Shown here one piece after another: positions 1 to 8,221 of a stretch of DNA of 64,000 nt. The notes below the pieces were generated by a model that ran no database searches, had not been told where the DNA came from, and saw only the letters and a list, made by a program, of their open reading frames with translations. The position numbers and the translations under genes were made by a program. Source of the DNA: Candidatus Acidulodesulfobacterium ferriphilum (GTDB taxonomy: Bacteria; SZUA-79; Acidulodesulfobacterales; Acidulodesulfobacteraceae); NCBI GenBank assembly GCA_004195035.1, contig SGBD01000002.1, positions 254,009 to 318,008 on the forward strand, read 5' to 3'. Numbering within the stretch: the first letter of the stretch is position 1; each line of letters starts with the position of its first letter.

Positions 1-33
1 CATCTGTCTCGGGGAGCCAGTTAAAACCGCGGC

Positions 34-2790
34 TTACGGCTCTCTTAAAAACCGTAAAAGTTCGTCTTCGGGAACGGGTTTCGAGAATAAATATCCTTGA
101 ACCATGTCGCACCCGAAGGAATTTAATATTTCCAACTGCTCTTCGGTTTCCACCCCTTCGGCAATAGTCTTCATGCCTAACTTGGAAGCCAGAACCACGA
201 CGGTATTAACTATCGCCAAATCCTTGGGATTTTCCATCATGCCTCTTATAAATGAAATATCTATCTTGATAAAATCCGCGGGTATATTTTTAATATAAGA
301 CAAGGAAGAATAGCCCGTGCCAAAATCGTCTAATGAAATCTTAATCCCTTTTTCTTTAAAAGCATTCAATATTTTAAGAGCATAATCAAAATTTTGTATA
401 AACAGGCCTTCCGTTATTTCGATATTAAGCATGGACAGATTAATTCCGTATTTGTCCAACGCGGAAACAACCATGCCTATCAGGCCTTCCTTTCTAAAAC
501 TGGCAGGAGATATGTTCATTGAAACCGGCGCGATGTTAAGCCCCTTTTCTTTCCATTCCTTTAAATTTCCGCAAATCTTGTCTATCAAAAACTCTTCGAA
601 CCGCCTTATAAGCCCCGTCTTCTCAAGAAGAGGAATAAACTTAACAGGGGGTATGAAGCCGGCATCTTTATTGTTCCACCTTGCCAGAGCCTCCATGCCG
701 CATATTTTACCTGTTTTTATGTCGAAATAAGGCTGATAATGAATTAAAAACTCTCTATTTTTAAATGCGTTTATTACGCTGTTTTTCATCAGTAAAAACT
801 CGGATGCCATGGTGTTCATCGATGCCGTAAAAAATTCATATTCCCCTTCCCCCTGCTCTTTTGCGCTTGAAAGGGCGATGTCCGCCGATTTTAAAAGGTC
901 TCCTGCATTTTTTCCGTCATCGGGAAAGATAGATACACCCATAGTAAAAGAAATATTGAATGACTCGGGTATGGCCTCCTTTATATTGGTAATACTGTAA
1001 TAGTCTTCTGCTTCCAATTTGGGCGCTGATTCATCTTCGATATACAAAGGATTTTTAAATTCTTCTTTTATTCTATCGATTATCCGCAAAATATCTTCTT
1101 TATTTTGTAAATCGGTAAATAATATTCCAAACTTATCATCTCCCACCCTTGCAGCTATATCCCCATCCCGCATAACTTTATTTAATCTTTTTGAAAAACT
1201 TTGTAAAAGCTTATCTCCGACACTATACCCATAAGTATTATTAATATAGGATAATTTATAAAAATCAATTACCGCAAGAGAAGCGTTCAGCCCTTTATAT
1301 TCTCCCCTGCCAAGATAACCATCGATACGGGAGATAAAAAAACTCCTGTTCGGAAGATTAGTTAACGGATCGTGAAGCGAGATATATCTTAATTCTTCCC
1401 CCAATGTCTTTTCCTGCGTTATATCTTTAGCTATGGACACAAAATTTATGACTTTCGAATCTTCTTTATTTTTTATAGGAACAACCGTTGCATCTAAAGT
1501 AAATAATTCGCCGTTTTTTCTTCTGTTTGTAAAAATACCTTTAAAAACTTCTCCTGAACTTATTGTATCCCAGAAGGTTTTATAGAATTCGGCTTTATAT
1601 AATCCAGATTTGAAAATCCTCGGATTTTTTCCTATAAGCTCTTCTTTTTTATATCCGCTTATATTTTCTGCGCCGCTATTAGCATATTCGATATTTCCAA
1701 GCCTATCGGTTACCATCATCCAATCAGGGCCGTTTTCTATTGCCGTGTATAGAGTATGCATCCATTTTTCGTTTGCTATTTTTTCGGTTATGTCTAAAAT
1801 TATCACTAATAAGCACCGTTTATCGTTTAATGTAATCACGGTTATATGAGGCTGGACTATTTTTATTTCGCCGTTTTTAAGTTTATGTTGAAAAACTGCG
1901 ACCCTGCCCCCTTCCGCAGCCGCCGTTCTTCTAAAAGTTTTAAGTTCCTGAGGAGTATGGGAAACATTTATATCGTCCACATCCATATTCAGCAGCTCGT
2001 CTTTTGAATACCCGTAAAACTTCACGGCAATGTTATTGGCATCCATAAAACGGCCGCTTTCGACATCGACAATAAAAGAAGGGAGCGGCAGATTGTAAAA
2101 AAAAGATTTAAACCGCTGTTCACTTTTTAATAAAGTCTCTATTTCTATAAACTTATTTTTATTAAAGTAGCGAAAAAATAAAATTCCGAGAAGCAACACA
2201 ATAATAACGCCGGCTATCGTCGTATAAATAGCTATGTTAATAAGCCTGCCTGAGTATAGCTTAGTATCTTTAATAATATTTGCGGTAGGTAAATGGGAAA
2301 GATAAAGGGCATGTTTTAAAAAAAGCTTGTATGAAATTCTGGACGATATATATTTGGGATGTTTTACAATTATTTTAAGTATAGGTCTGCTGATATTTTT
2401 CCACTTAAAGTATGATTTATTAAAATATGATATAATCGGGCGGTTATTTTTTAAAAACGCGCTGTTTTTTTTAATAAATCCGTCAAGTTCTTTATACTGC
2501 TTATCGGTTCTTTTCAAGCTCTGTTCTAAGCTGTTTAAAGCCTGTTTAAAATGTATTTTTTGGGACGGCGAGGGTTTTAAGGCGCCGTAATATATAACTT
2601 TATCCACCCCGCTTTTAATATGTCTTATGTCTTTATTCAGTTCCATTGTTTTTAATAAAAGATTTGAATTAAAAGCGGTAATATTTTTTACGGGAATCGG
2701 ACCCGTGAAGAACAAAATAGCGGCAATTAGGACGGCGGCAATTAAAAATAAACCTTCTATTAAGTATATTGAGTTATTTTTAAATATCAT
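34..2790 (-). CDS. Membrane PAS-PAS-GGDEF-EAL protein, likely c-di-GMP phosphodiesterase
   Basis: This 918-residue protein has a membrane segment at about residues 8-29, a periplasmic stretch, and a second membrane segment at about 183-207. Two PAS domains follow (about 222-335 and 340-460), then GGDEF (about 465-640) and EAL (about 660-915). The GGDEF signature is degenerate: VGDDKF at 549-554 replaces GGDEF, and the usual FKxIND stretch is altered, so cyclase activity is unlikely. The EAL half keeps MEALARW, IEITE, DDFGTGYSSL, FIKID and AEGVE, so it probably hydrolyses c-di-GMP. Its periplasmic region shares a YFKWKN...PIL motif with the protein at 50422-52725. Nothing near it suggests an operon. 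The GGDEF domain may act as a regulatory GTP sensor; that is inference. Confidence 0.9.
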   Translation of the reverse strand: MIFKNNSIYLIEGLFLIAAVLIAAILFFTGPIPVKNITAFNSNLLLKTMELNKDIRHIKSGVDKVIYYGALKPSPSQKIHFKQALNSLEQSLKRTDKQYKELDGFIKKNSAFLKNNRPIISYFNKSYFKWKNISRPILKIIVKHPKYISSRISYKLFLKHALYLSHLPTANIIKDTKLYSGRLINIAIYTTIAGVIIVLLLGILFFRYFNKNKFIEIETLLKSEQRFKSFFYNLPLPSFIVDVESGRFMDANNIAVKFYGYSKDELLNMDVDDINVSHTPQELKTFRRTAAAEGGRVAVFQHKLKNGEIKIVQPHITVITLNDKRCLLVIILDITEKIANEKWMHTLYTAIENGPDWMMVTDRLGNIEYANSGAENISGYKKEELIGKNPRIFKSGLYKAEFYKTFWDTISSGEVFKGIFTNRRKNGELFTLDATVVPIKNKEDSKVINFVSIAKDITQEKTLGEELRYISLHDPLTNLPNRSFFISRIDGYLGRGEYKGLNASLAVIDFYKLSYINNTYGYSVGDKLLQSFSKRLNKVMRDGDIAARVGDDKFGILFTDLQNKEDILRIIDRIKEEFKNPLYIEDESAPKLEAEDYYSITNIKEAIPESFNISFTMGVSIFPDDGKNAGDLLKSADIALSSAKEQGEGEYEFFTASMNTMASEFLLMKNSVINAFKNREFLIHYQPYFDIKTGKICGMEALARWNNKDAGFIPPVKFIPLLEKTGLIRRFEEFLIDKICGNLKEWKEKGLNIAPVSMNISPASFRKEGLIGMVVSALDKYGINLSMLNIEITEGLFIQNFDYALKILNAFKEKGIKISLDDFGTGYSSLSYIKNIPADFIKIDISFIRGMMENPKDLAIVNTVVVLASKLGMKTIAEGVETEEQLEILNSFGCDMVQGYLFSKPVPEDELLRFLREP

Positions 2791-2916
2791 TTTTATCGGG
2801 CGCCCTTTTCTAATTATATGTTTACCCTTAAAGTACTATTTTGCACGATTAACATTAATTATACCATAACTTTTGCTAATTGCAGGAAGGCAATGGAAAA
2901 TTTTACAGTAAAATTT

Positions 2917-2995
2917 TTACTTGCTATTTACAAATAATAAGATATAATGGTAAAAAAATAACCTTTTTAAGAATTTACTTGCTATTTACAAATAA
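2917..2995 (+). repeat. 21-bp direct repeat upstream of the Q/N-rich protein gene
   Basis: The sequence TTACTTGCTATTTACAAATA is present at 2917-2936 and again at 2975-2994, and both copies also share the following A. The start-to-start spacing is 58 bp. The first copy contains the -35 hexamer of the best promoter candidate. The repeat could be a duplicated promoter part or a pair of regulator sites. Confidence 0.6.
2921..2948 (+). promoter_or_regulatory. Sigma70-type promoter for the Q/N-rich secreted protein
   Basis: TTGCTA at 2921-2926 is followed after 16 bp by a perfect TATAAT at 2943-2948. The start codon at 3052 lies about 100 bp downstream, and AAAGGAG precedes it. The match is good, but AT-rich DNA yields chance matches. 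Confidence 0.5.
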
Positions 2996-3051
2996 ATTAA
3001 AATTTAACTAAAATTAACAAAACAAAGTCAAAAGGGTTAAAGGAGTCGGTT

Positions 3052-3837
3052 ATGAAAACTACAAAATTTTTAAAATTTTTTTCGATCGGTTTTATTGCTT
3101 TAGCAATAGGTATATTCGGACTTGCATCTGTTTTTCCAGGAGCGTCTTACGGGGCGTCGACGCAAATCACGCATAAAACGGTAATTAATAGCAACGCAAA
3201 ATTAATAAAGTTATACATAAAGATACTTAACAAAGTCGGCAACAATAAACAGGCAGTATTAGAAATCGAAAAAAATCTTCAGGTAAGCCCCGCGGGATTA
3301 AAGTTATATATGAATATGAAAAAAGGCATGGGAGTGGGAAACGCCGTTTTTATAAAATTAATCAAAGACAACACTAATGCTATAAACAGAGCGGACACAA
3401 AAAACTTTATCAAGGAATATCTGGCTGATAACGACACCCTATCCCAGCTTAACGGCAACGAAGTAAATGTTAAAAATGTAATTAAAGAAATGAACGGCAC
3501 GGTTAACTTAAAGGTGGTAAACGAGGTTTATAAAACCGAAACCGGCGTAACCGTCGACCATACTCTGTCTCTTGCGGTCAACACCCCGAACACGACGCAT
3601 AATTTACAATTAGAAAATTATACGGCTAACAAAAACGGCAGGGTTTATCAAACTCATATCTTGCAAAACCAGATGAGTCAGGTAAACAACATGCAAAACC
3701 AGATGAGTCAGGTAAACAACATGCAAAACCAGATGAGTCAGGTAAACAATACCCAAAGGCAAATAAACCAAGTAAATAACACCCAGCAGCAGATTCAACA
3801 AACTAATAATATGCAGCAGCAGATGATGGGCAGGTAA
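3052..3837 (+). CDS. Secreted protein with C-terminal Q/N-rich decapeptide repeats
   Basis: This 261-residue protein starts with a clear Sec signal peptide: a basic n-region, a hydrophobic core at about residues 10-28 and a likely cut near SYGAS. The middle (about 40-200) is lysine- and asparagine-rich with no family that I recognise. The C-terminus (about 203-261) consists of ten-residue units of the type MQNQMSQVNN. Three are near identical, then degenerate copies follow and the protein ends in a Met/Gln-rich tail. The start is supported by AAAGGAG seven to twelve bases upstream. A terminator-like hairpin follows, then a barrel protein gene on the same strand. It could be a fibre, adhesin or amyloid-like surface protein, but the sequence does not prove a function. 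Confidence 0.8.
   Translation: MKTTKFLKFFSIGFIALAIGIFGLASVFPGASYGASTQITHKTVINSNAKLIKLYIKILNKVGNNKQAVLEIEKNLQVSPAGLKLYMNMKKGMGVGNAVFIKLIKDNTNAINRADTKNFIKEYLADNDTLSQLNGNEVNVKNVIKEMNGTVNLKVVNEVYKTETGVTVDHTLSLAVNTPNTTHNLQLENYTANKNGRVYQTHILQNQMSQVNNMQNQMSQVNNMQNQMSQVNNTQRQINQVNNTQQQIQQTNNMQQQMMGR
3661..3750 (+). repeat. Three tandem 30-bp coding repeats
   Basis: Three head-to-tail 30-bp units (3661-3690, 3691-3720, 3721-3750) are almost identical at DNA level and encode the QNQMSQVNN-type repeat. The first unit starts with TTG instead of ATG, and the last unit changes at its 3' end. Near identity at synonymous positions suggests recent expansion by slippage or recombination. Confidence 0.9.
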
Positions 3838-3865
3838 TTGATTTAAAATTTTATATAAACGATAT

Positions 3866-3925
3866 AAATGCAAGCTAAGTGCAAAAATACCCGAATATAA
3901 TTGTAATTTAGCTTGCATTTTTTTT
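3866..3925 (+). terminator. Rho-independent terminator-like hairpin with a long loop
   Basis: A perfect 13-bp stem (AAATGCAAGCTAA at 3866-3878 with TTAGCTTGCATTT at 3908-3920) encloses a 29-nt loop and runs into a T-tract ending at 3925. It lies just after the Q/N-rich protein gene and before the next gene on the same strand. The loop is longer than usual for a terminator. Confidence 0.6.
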
Positions 3926-3952
3926 GTAAAATAAAAAGGGGGATATTCGGTA

Positions 3953-4762
3953 ATGATAAGAAAAATAAAATTATTCTATGCCGTTTTTTTTGTTTTTGCT
4001 TTTTTAATAATTTCCGTAAATGTCAATATATCCAAATCGTTTGGCGCTCCAAATTTGCAGATAGGAACGGGCTATAACGAAACATGGGGCAAATACGGCA
4101 CGAATTATACCACATCCTTAATTTATATCCCGCTTAATATAAATTATTACCCTGATAAAACCTTTAATTTTCAAGCCACGATACCGTATATGCAGGTTCA
4201 TAAACAAACATCTACGGTGTTGGTCAACAATATACCAGTTCAAAAAGCGGGCGCTTCTACTTCGACCACCGAAAGCGGTTTGGGGGATATAGTTTTGACG
4301 GGAAATTATAACATTACAAATCAGGCGGTAAAACCTTCACTTCCGACTTTAACGGCAACGGTTTTTGTCGACCTGCCCACGGCCAGCGAATCTAACGGTT
4401 TGGGAACTGGAAAAGCAAATTACGGCTTTCAATTAGGTGTTACGCAGCTAATAAAATCTTATTTTTATTTTATAAACGGCGGTTATACCGTTTTAGGTAA
4501 ACCATCGGGCATTACGAGCCTTACCAACCCTTTTTCCGCATACGCAGGCGCTGGTAAATTAATCACGAAGAACCTATCGGCGGCCGTCTCGGGGGCATGG
4601 TCCCAGGCAATTATATCCGGAACGCACGATACCGTAACAGGAAACCTGTCCGTAATTTATACGGTGGTAAAAAATAATACGATAGGCGTTACTTATATAA
4701 AAGGTTTTACAAACGAAAGCCCGTCTCAGGGGATAATGCTAAGCTATTCGCTTATGTTTTAA
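3953..4762 (+). CDS. Outer-membrane beta-barrel protein, Phenol_MetA_deg-like
   Basis: This 269-residue protein has an N-terminal signal peptide (hydrophobic at about residues 8-24, cut near SFGA). It then shows alternating polar and aromatic strands and ends in a phenylalanine (YSLMF), as expected for an outer-membrane barrel. The stretch around DLPTASESNG, the Gly/Asn-rich turns and INGGYTVLGKP resemble the family once named MetA-pathway of phenol degradation. Members are barrels of mostly unknown substrate. A GGGGG ribosome site precedes the ATG. The neighbouring secreted Q/N-rich protein could be a partner, but only adjacency suggests that. Confidence 0.7.
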   Translation: MIRKIKLFYAVFFVFAFLIISVNVNISKSFGAPNLQIGTGYNETWGKYGTNYTTSLIYIPLNINYYPDKTFNFQATIPYMQVHKQTSTVLVNNIPVQKAGASTSTTESGLGDIVLTGNYNITNQAVKPSLPTLTATVFVDLPTASESNGLGTGKANYGFQLGVTQLIKSYFYFINGGYTVLGKPSGITSLTNPFSAYAGAGKLITKNLSAAVSGAWSQAIISGTHDTVTGNLSVIYTVVKNNTIGVTYIKGFTNESPSQGIMLSYSLMF

Positions 4763-4763
4763 A

Positions 4764-4988
4764 TTAATATTCATAAAATTTTAAAATAAATACGGTAACG
4801 AATAGCATTACGACTGAAAGCGCTATAAAATATAAAATAGAATATACCGCTATGCCGATAACTAAATAAAACAACAAAATTAATCTCTTAATGCGCTTGA
4901 GATCTTCATGGCGCAAAAGGAAGCCGATAAATATACTCACAATAATATATATAACGGATTCGATTATTATTATGTTAAAATTAATCAT
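4764..4988 (-). CDS. Small two-helix membrane protein, hypothetical
   Basis: This 74-residue open frame encodes two or three very hydrophobic segments (about residues 4-24 and 36-70) separated by a charged loop, RHEDLKRIKR. That pattern is typical of a small inner-membrane protein, but AT-rich DNA also gives hydrophobic chance frames. It ends two bases from the stop of the convergent barrel gene. A REP-like palindrome (4994-5018) sits directly upstream and supplies the AGGA that could serve as ribosome site. No family is recognised. Confidence 0.4.
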   Translation of the reverse strand: MINFNIIIIESVIYIIVSIFIGFLLRHEDLKRIKRLILLFYLVIGIAVYSILYFIALSVVMLFVTVFILKFYEY

Positions 4989-4993
4989 AAAAT

Positions 4994-5018
4994 GGATTCC
5001 TGCCTACGCAGGAATAAC
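4994..5018. repeat. REP-like palindrome, GGATTCCTGC/GCAGGAAT type
   Basis: ATTCCTGC pairs with GCAGGAAT around a short CTAC loop. This is one member of a palindrome family also seen at 6931, 15671, 15729, 20930-20955, 20985-21012 and 40125. Here it lies between the stop of the minus-strand epimerase gene and the small membrane ORF. Confidence 0.7.
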
Positions 5019-5023
5019 TTAAG

Positions 5024-5959
5024 TTAGCGTTTCAAAACTCTCCCGAAATAAGATATAGTCTTTTTAAGTCCCTCTTCGATGTCAACCTTTGGGTTGTATC
5101 CTAAAATCTTTCTTGCAAGCGTTAAATCCGGATTTCTTTGAACAGGGTCGTCCTTTGGCAATTCCACAAACCTTATTTTCGATTTTGAACCTGTTAGGGA
5201 CATAACCAATTTTGCAAAATCTATTACGGTAAATTCATAATTATTGCCCAAGTTTACGGGTCCCGTAAACTCACTTTTATTTTCCATGAAAAGCACAATG
5301 CCGTCTATTAAATCGGATATATAACAAAAAGATCTTGTCTGCCTGCCGTCTCCGTAAACGGTCAAATCATCTCCTTTTAATGCCTGTATTATAAAGTTCG
5401 AAACAACCCTGCCGTCGTTTTCGAGCATCTTCGGCCCGTAAGTGTTAAAAACCCTTACAACTTTAATATCCGCACCATACTGCCTGTGATAATCGAACAT
5501 TATCGTTTCTGCCGCCCTCTTCCCCTCGTCATAACATGACCTTATGGAAACGGGATTGACATTGCCGTTATAACTTTCAGGCTGAGGATGAACGCCCGGC
5601 GAGCCGTACACCTCCGATGTCGATGTGTGTAAAACCGGAATCTTAAGCCTTCTCACATTTTCCATTACATTAAATATCCCGTAAACATTGTCTTTCATCG
5701 TTTTAAGCGGGTCTTTCTGATAGTGCGGAACGGAGGCGGGGCAGGCTAAATTTATTATGAAATCGGCTTCTATTAAAAAGGGTTCGCTAATATCCTGCCT
5801 TATAACTTCAAATTTTGAATTGCCTAAAAATTCGGCTATATTATTTTTAGAACCCGTATAAAAATTATCGAGGCATAATACTTCATGCCCCATGTTTAAT
5901 AATCTTTCGCATAAGTTAGAGCCGATAAAACCCGCCCCGCCCGTGATAAGAACCTTCAT
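5024..5959 (-). CDS. UDP-glucuronate decarboxylase-like NAD-dependent sugar epimerase/dehydratase
   Basis: This 311-residue extended short-chain dehydrogenase has the NAD-binding GGAGFIG at residues 7-13. The active-site pair is Y143 and K147 within SCYDEGKR, with TSTSEVYG upstream. The wording RSCYDEGKRAAET and NTYGP followed by RVVSNFI is characteristic of UDP-glucuronate decarboxylase (UXS), which makes UDP-xylose for surface polysaccharides. Length fits the single-domain bacterial form. It lies 25 bp after cbiH on the same strand and may be read through from the cobalamin cluster, although its role is unrelated. A related NAD-sugar epimerase activity cannot be excluded. Confidence 0.85.
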   Translation of the reverse strand: MKVLITGGAGFIGSNLCERLLNMGHEVLCLDNFYTGSKNNIAEFLGNSKFEVIRQDISEPFLIEADFIINLACPASVPHYQKDPLKTMKDNVYGIFNVMENVRRLKIPVLHTSTSEVYGSPGVHPQPESYNGNVNPVSIRSCYDEGKRAAETIMFDYHRQYGADIKVVRVFNTYGPKMLENDGRVVSNFIIQALKGDDLTVYGDGRQTRSFCYISDLIDGIVLFMENKSEFTGPVNLGNNYEFTVIDFAKLVMSLTGSKSKIRFVELPKDDPVQRNPDLTLARKILGYNPKVDIEEGLKKTISYFGRVLKR

Positions 5960-5984
5960 GGTCTCTCCTTTTTTATTTGCCGGA

Positions 5985-6836
5985 TTAGGCTAAATCCAGA
6001 TTATATTTATTACCGTAGCCCCGTTTTGTTATCATAAAAAAATCTTTTACATAAGTATTGCTGTTTCCTATTATAATCGAGGTGTTCATGCTTACGATGT
6101 CAAACTTGTCCATATTTTCCAGCGTGGTTATAACAATTTCTTCATCCGGCCTCGTAACGGCCTTAATAATAGCGACAGGCCTGTCTTTATCCAAAGTTTC
6201 GAGTAAAATATCCTTTGCGATAGTAAGCTCGTTTTTTCTTTTCATACTCTTAGGATTGTAAAGTATTATAACAAAATCCCCCTGAGACGCCGCCCTTAGC
6301 CTTTTTTCTATATCTTCCCACGGCGTCAAAAGATTCGATAAAGAAATTACGCAAAAATCGTTCATTATAGGCGCTCCGACAGCACAGGAAGCCGCGCAAA
6401 AAGCCGGTATTCCCGGAATAAAATCAACCGGAATTTTTCCAAGCAGCGATTTTTTCTCGATAATCTCGAGCAAAAGCCCGCTCATGCCGTAAATGCCCGC
6501 GTCGCCCCCGGAAACAAGCGCGACATCCCTGCCCTCCATAGATTTTTTGACAGCCGCTTCGCACCGTTTAATTTCGTCTTTCATATTAAATGGCATCCTT
6601 TCCTGCGCCACGCTTAAAATACCGTCTATCTGTTTAAGATATGAGGAGTATCCTATTACCGTCTGAGAACTCTTTATAGCTTCAAGCGCCTTTTTACTCA
6701 AGTGGTCGGTATCGCCGGGACCAGTTCCGATAACCGTTATTTTGCCGAAGCAAGCCGTTTCGTGGTTTCCTCCTTCATTTACATTTACATTGTCGCGGCT
6801 GCCGCCATCGTTACATTGCCTTTCTTTTTCTTGCAT
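5985..6836 (-). CDS. cbiH: Cobalt-precorrin-3B C17-methyltransferase
   Basis: This 283-residue SAM-dependent methyltransferase of the tetrapyrrole methylase family shows ITVIGTGPGD at about residues 33-42, YSSYLKQI, the SGGDAGIYGM motif and the FIPGIPAFCAA motif. It contracts the corrin ring in the oxygen-independent cobalamin pathway. The start at 6836 lies inside cbiG (52-bp overlap) and is supported by AAGGAGC about eight bases upstream. That gives about 30 extra Asn/Gly-rich residues ahead of the core. The overlap implies translational coupling with cbiG, and in some organisms these two genes are fused. Confidence 0.93.
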   Translation of the reverse strand: MQEKERQCNDGGSRDNVNVNEGGNHETACFGKITVIGTGPGDTDHLSKKALEAIKSSQTVIGYSSYLKQIDGILSVAQERMPFNMKDEIKRCEAAVKKSMEGRDVALVSGGDAGIYGMSGLLLEIIEKKSLLGKIPVDFIPGIPAFCAASCAVGAPIMNDFCVISLSNLLTPWEDIEKRLRAASQGDFVIILYNPKSMKRKNELTIAKDILLETLDKDRPVAIIKAVTRPDEEIVITTLENMDKFDIVSMNTSIIIGNSNTYVKDFFMITKRGYGNKYNLDLA

Positions 6837-8221
6837 ATTAAAAGCTCCTTATTTTTAGACGATAAAAGGGCGCACGGTTCGCAAACGGAATAAGCGCCCG
6901 TATGTTTATAACACAAAGATTTCGTATTACGGATTCCTGCTTCCGCAGATATTCCTGTCTGCGCGATTGTCAAGGCATGTCCTTGACGCAGAGAGGAATG
7001 GACAAGTAAATTATTTCCACCACTTTTATTTTTATCTATAAATTCGTTAATTTCCTCTTTTGAATAAAAATCGACAAATTTTCCGTATTTTTCCCCGAAT
7101 TTTAAAATTCCGCCTTCATCCTTTTTAATGTCTATAGTCGCAATATTTCTTACGCAGTTTAAAGATAAGTTATATTCATCGAATACCGATGAAACAAACT
7201 CTTCTACCTCGTTAAAGTCCGTATTTTTATTGCAGCCGATACCCACAACAAGGCTTTTCGGCCTTAAAACAGCAACATTAATGTTATGTTTATCGGAAAA
7301 TTTGTTAAATTCATATAATTCTTCCAGATTAGCTCTTCTTGAAATAATAATTAAATTTAACGGAGTTATAGAATTTTTTATTAATTCCCTAAATTTTGAC
7401 GCAACGGTTATAAACCTAAAATCCTGTTCATTTGAATGCCTTTCGGCATACCGCCTTAGCTCTTTTATATAACGATTAAAATCTAATCCCCCTTTTATCC
7501 ATTCGCTTTCATTCAAATAAACGATAAACTTTTCGCCGTTTAAAGAAGCCTTGTTAAACTCTTTTATTTTGGTTTTAGCCTCCTCGATAAAAAACCCGAA
7601 TTTTTTTGCAAACATATCCACAGAAAATCTTCCAGAAACATCCGTTGCAGTAGTTATAACAGGTACCGCCCCTAAAAAATTCGCAGCCTTTTCCGTAAAT
7701 TCGTTTCCCCCTCCGATATGTCCGGACAATAAGCTTACGGCAAACCTGCCAAGTTCGTCTATTACCGTAATGCCGGGATCGTTTAATTTGTCTTTAATGT
7801 ACGGGGAAATAAGCCTTACGACCGCTCCCAGCGCTAAAAAAAATACGATAAAATTAAACTCATTAAATAAATTATTTAAAAAATCATTTGATAAGTTATC
7901 ATATGTTTTTACGCAAATCGAAAAATTATCGCTATTCACAGGTTTAAGTTTAAGGTCAAAGATTTTGGATAATTCTTCGTCTGCCATAAGAATTAAATCT
8001 TTTTTCGATTTTTCGATAAAAATATTTATATTTATAATATTATTTATATTAAAATCGCCTGTTTCACCGGACTTGTCCATCTTAAAAATACCTTCGGAAA
8101 TCTTTAAAGCCGATAACAAGCTGTTTTTAGAAAAAGGCATAAGCGCAATGTCCGTTATTCCGCCAGCGGACCTGTCAACCGCCTTCTTTAAGCCTGAACG
8201 AGTGTGAAAAATTCTTATCAT
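6785..8221 (-). CDS. cbiG: Cobalt-precorrin-5A hydrolase with an in-frame repeat insertion
   Basis: This 478-residue protein has the CbiG core, with GAVVRLISPYIKDK and SLLSGHIGGGNE, and the C-terminal domain starting at VVGIGCNKNT and ending with VCEPCALL and KKGNVTMA. It opens the delta-lactone of cobalt-precorrin-5A, releasing acetaldehyde. Residues of about 408-430 (SSLRQGHALTIAQTGI and flanks) are encoded by a palindromic REP-like repeat and have no place in the family, yet the frame stays open. The annotated start overlaps cbiF by 47 bp. A later start is possible because the first 20 residues look unlike the usual CbiG N-terminus. It lies between cbiF and cbiH in one coupled operon. Confidence 0.9.
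   Translation of the reverse strand: MIRIFHTRSGLKKAVDRSAGGITDIALMPFSKNSLLSALKISEGIFKMDKSGETGDFNINNIININIFIEKSKKDLILMADEELSKIFDLKLKPVNSDNFSICVKTYDNLSNDFLNNLFNEFNFIVFFLALGAVVRLISPYIKDKLNDPGITVIDELGRFAVSLLSGHIGGGNEFTEKAANFLGAVPVITTATDVSGRFSVDMFAKKFGFFIEEAKTKIKEFNKASLNGEKFIVYLNESEWIKGGLDFNRYIKELRRYAERHSNEQDFRFITVASKFRELIKNSITPLNLIIISRRANLEELYEFNKFSDKHNINVAVLRPKSLVVGIGCNKNTDFNEVEEFVSSVFDEYNLSLNCVRNIATIDIKKDEGGILKFGEKYGKFVDFYSKEEINEFIDKNKSGGNNLLVHSSLRQGHALTIAQTGISAEAGIRNTKSLCYKHTGAYSVCEPCALLSSKNKELLICKKKKGNVTMAAAATM
6931..6998. repeat. REP-like compound palindrome inside cbiG
   Basis: GGATTCCTGCTTCCGCAG begins the unit. Then an imperfect inverted repeat (ATTCCTGTCTGCG at 6951-6963 with CGCAGAGAGGAAT at 6986-6998) encloses the perfect palindrome GTCAAGG-CATGT-CCTTGAC. 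Related units lie in intergenic DNA at 4994, 40125 and 53785. The insertion keeps the cbiG reading frame. Confidence 0.8.

Noticed and set aside
3661-3750. Regular 30-bp repeats that could suggest a CRISPR array
   Set aside because: The units are head to tail with no spacers, and they encode in-frame protein repeats.
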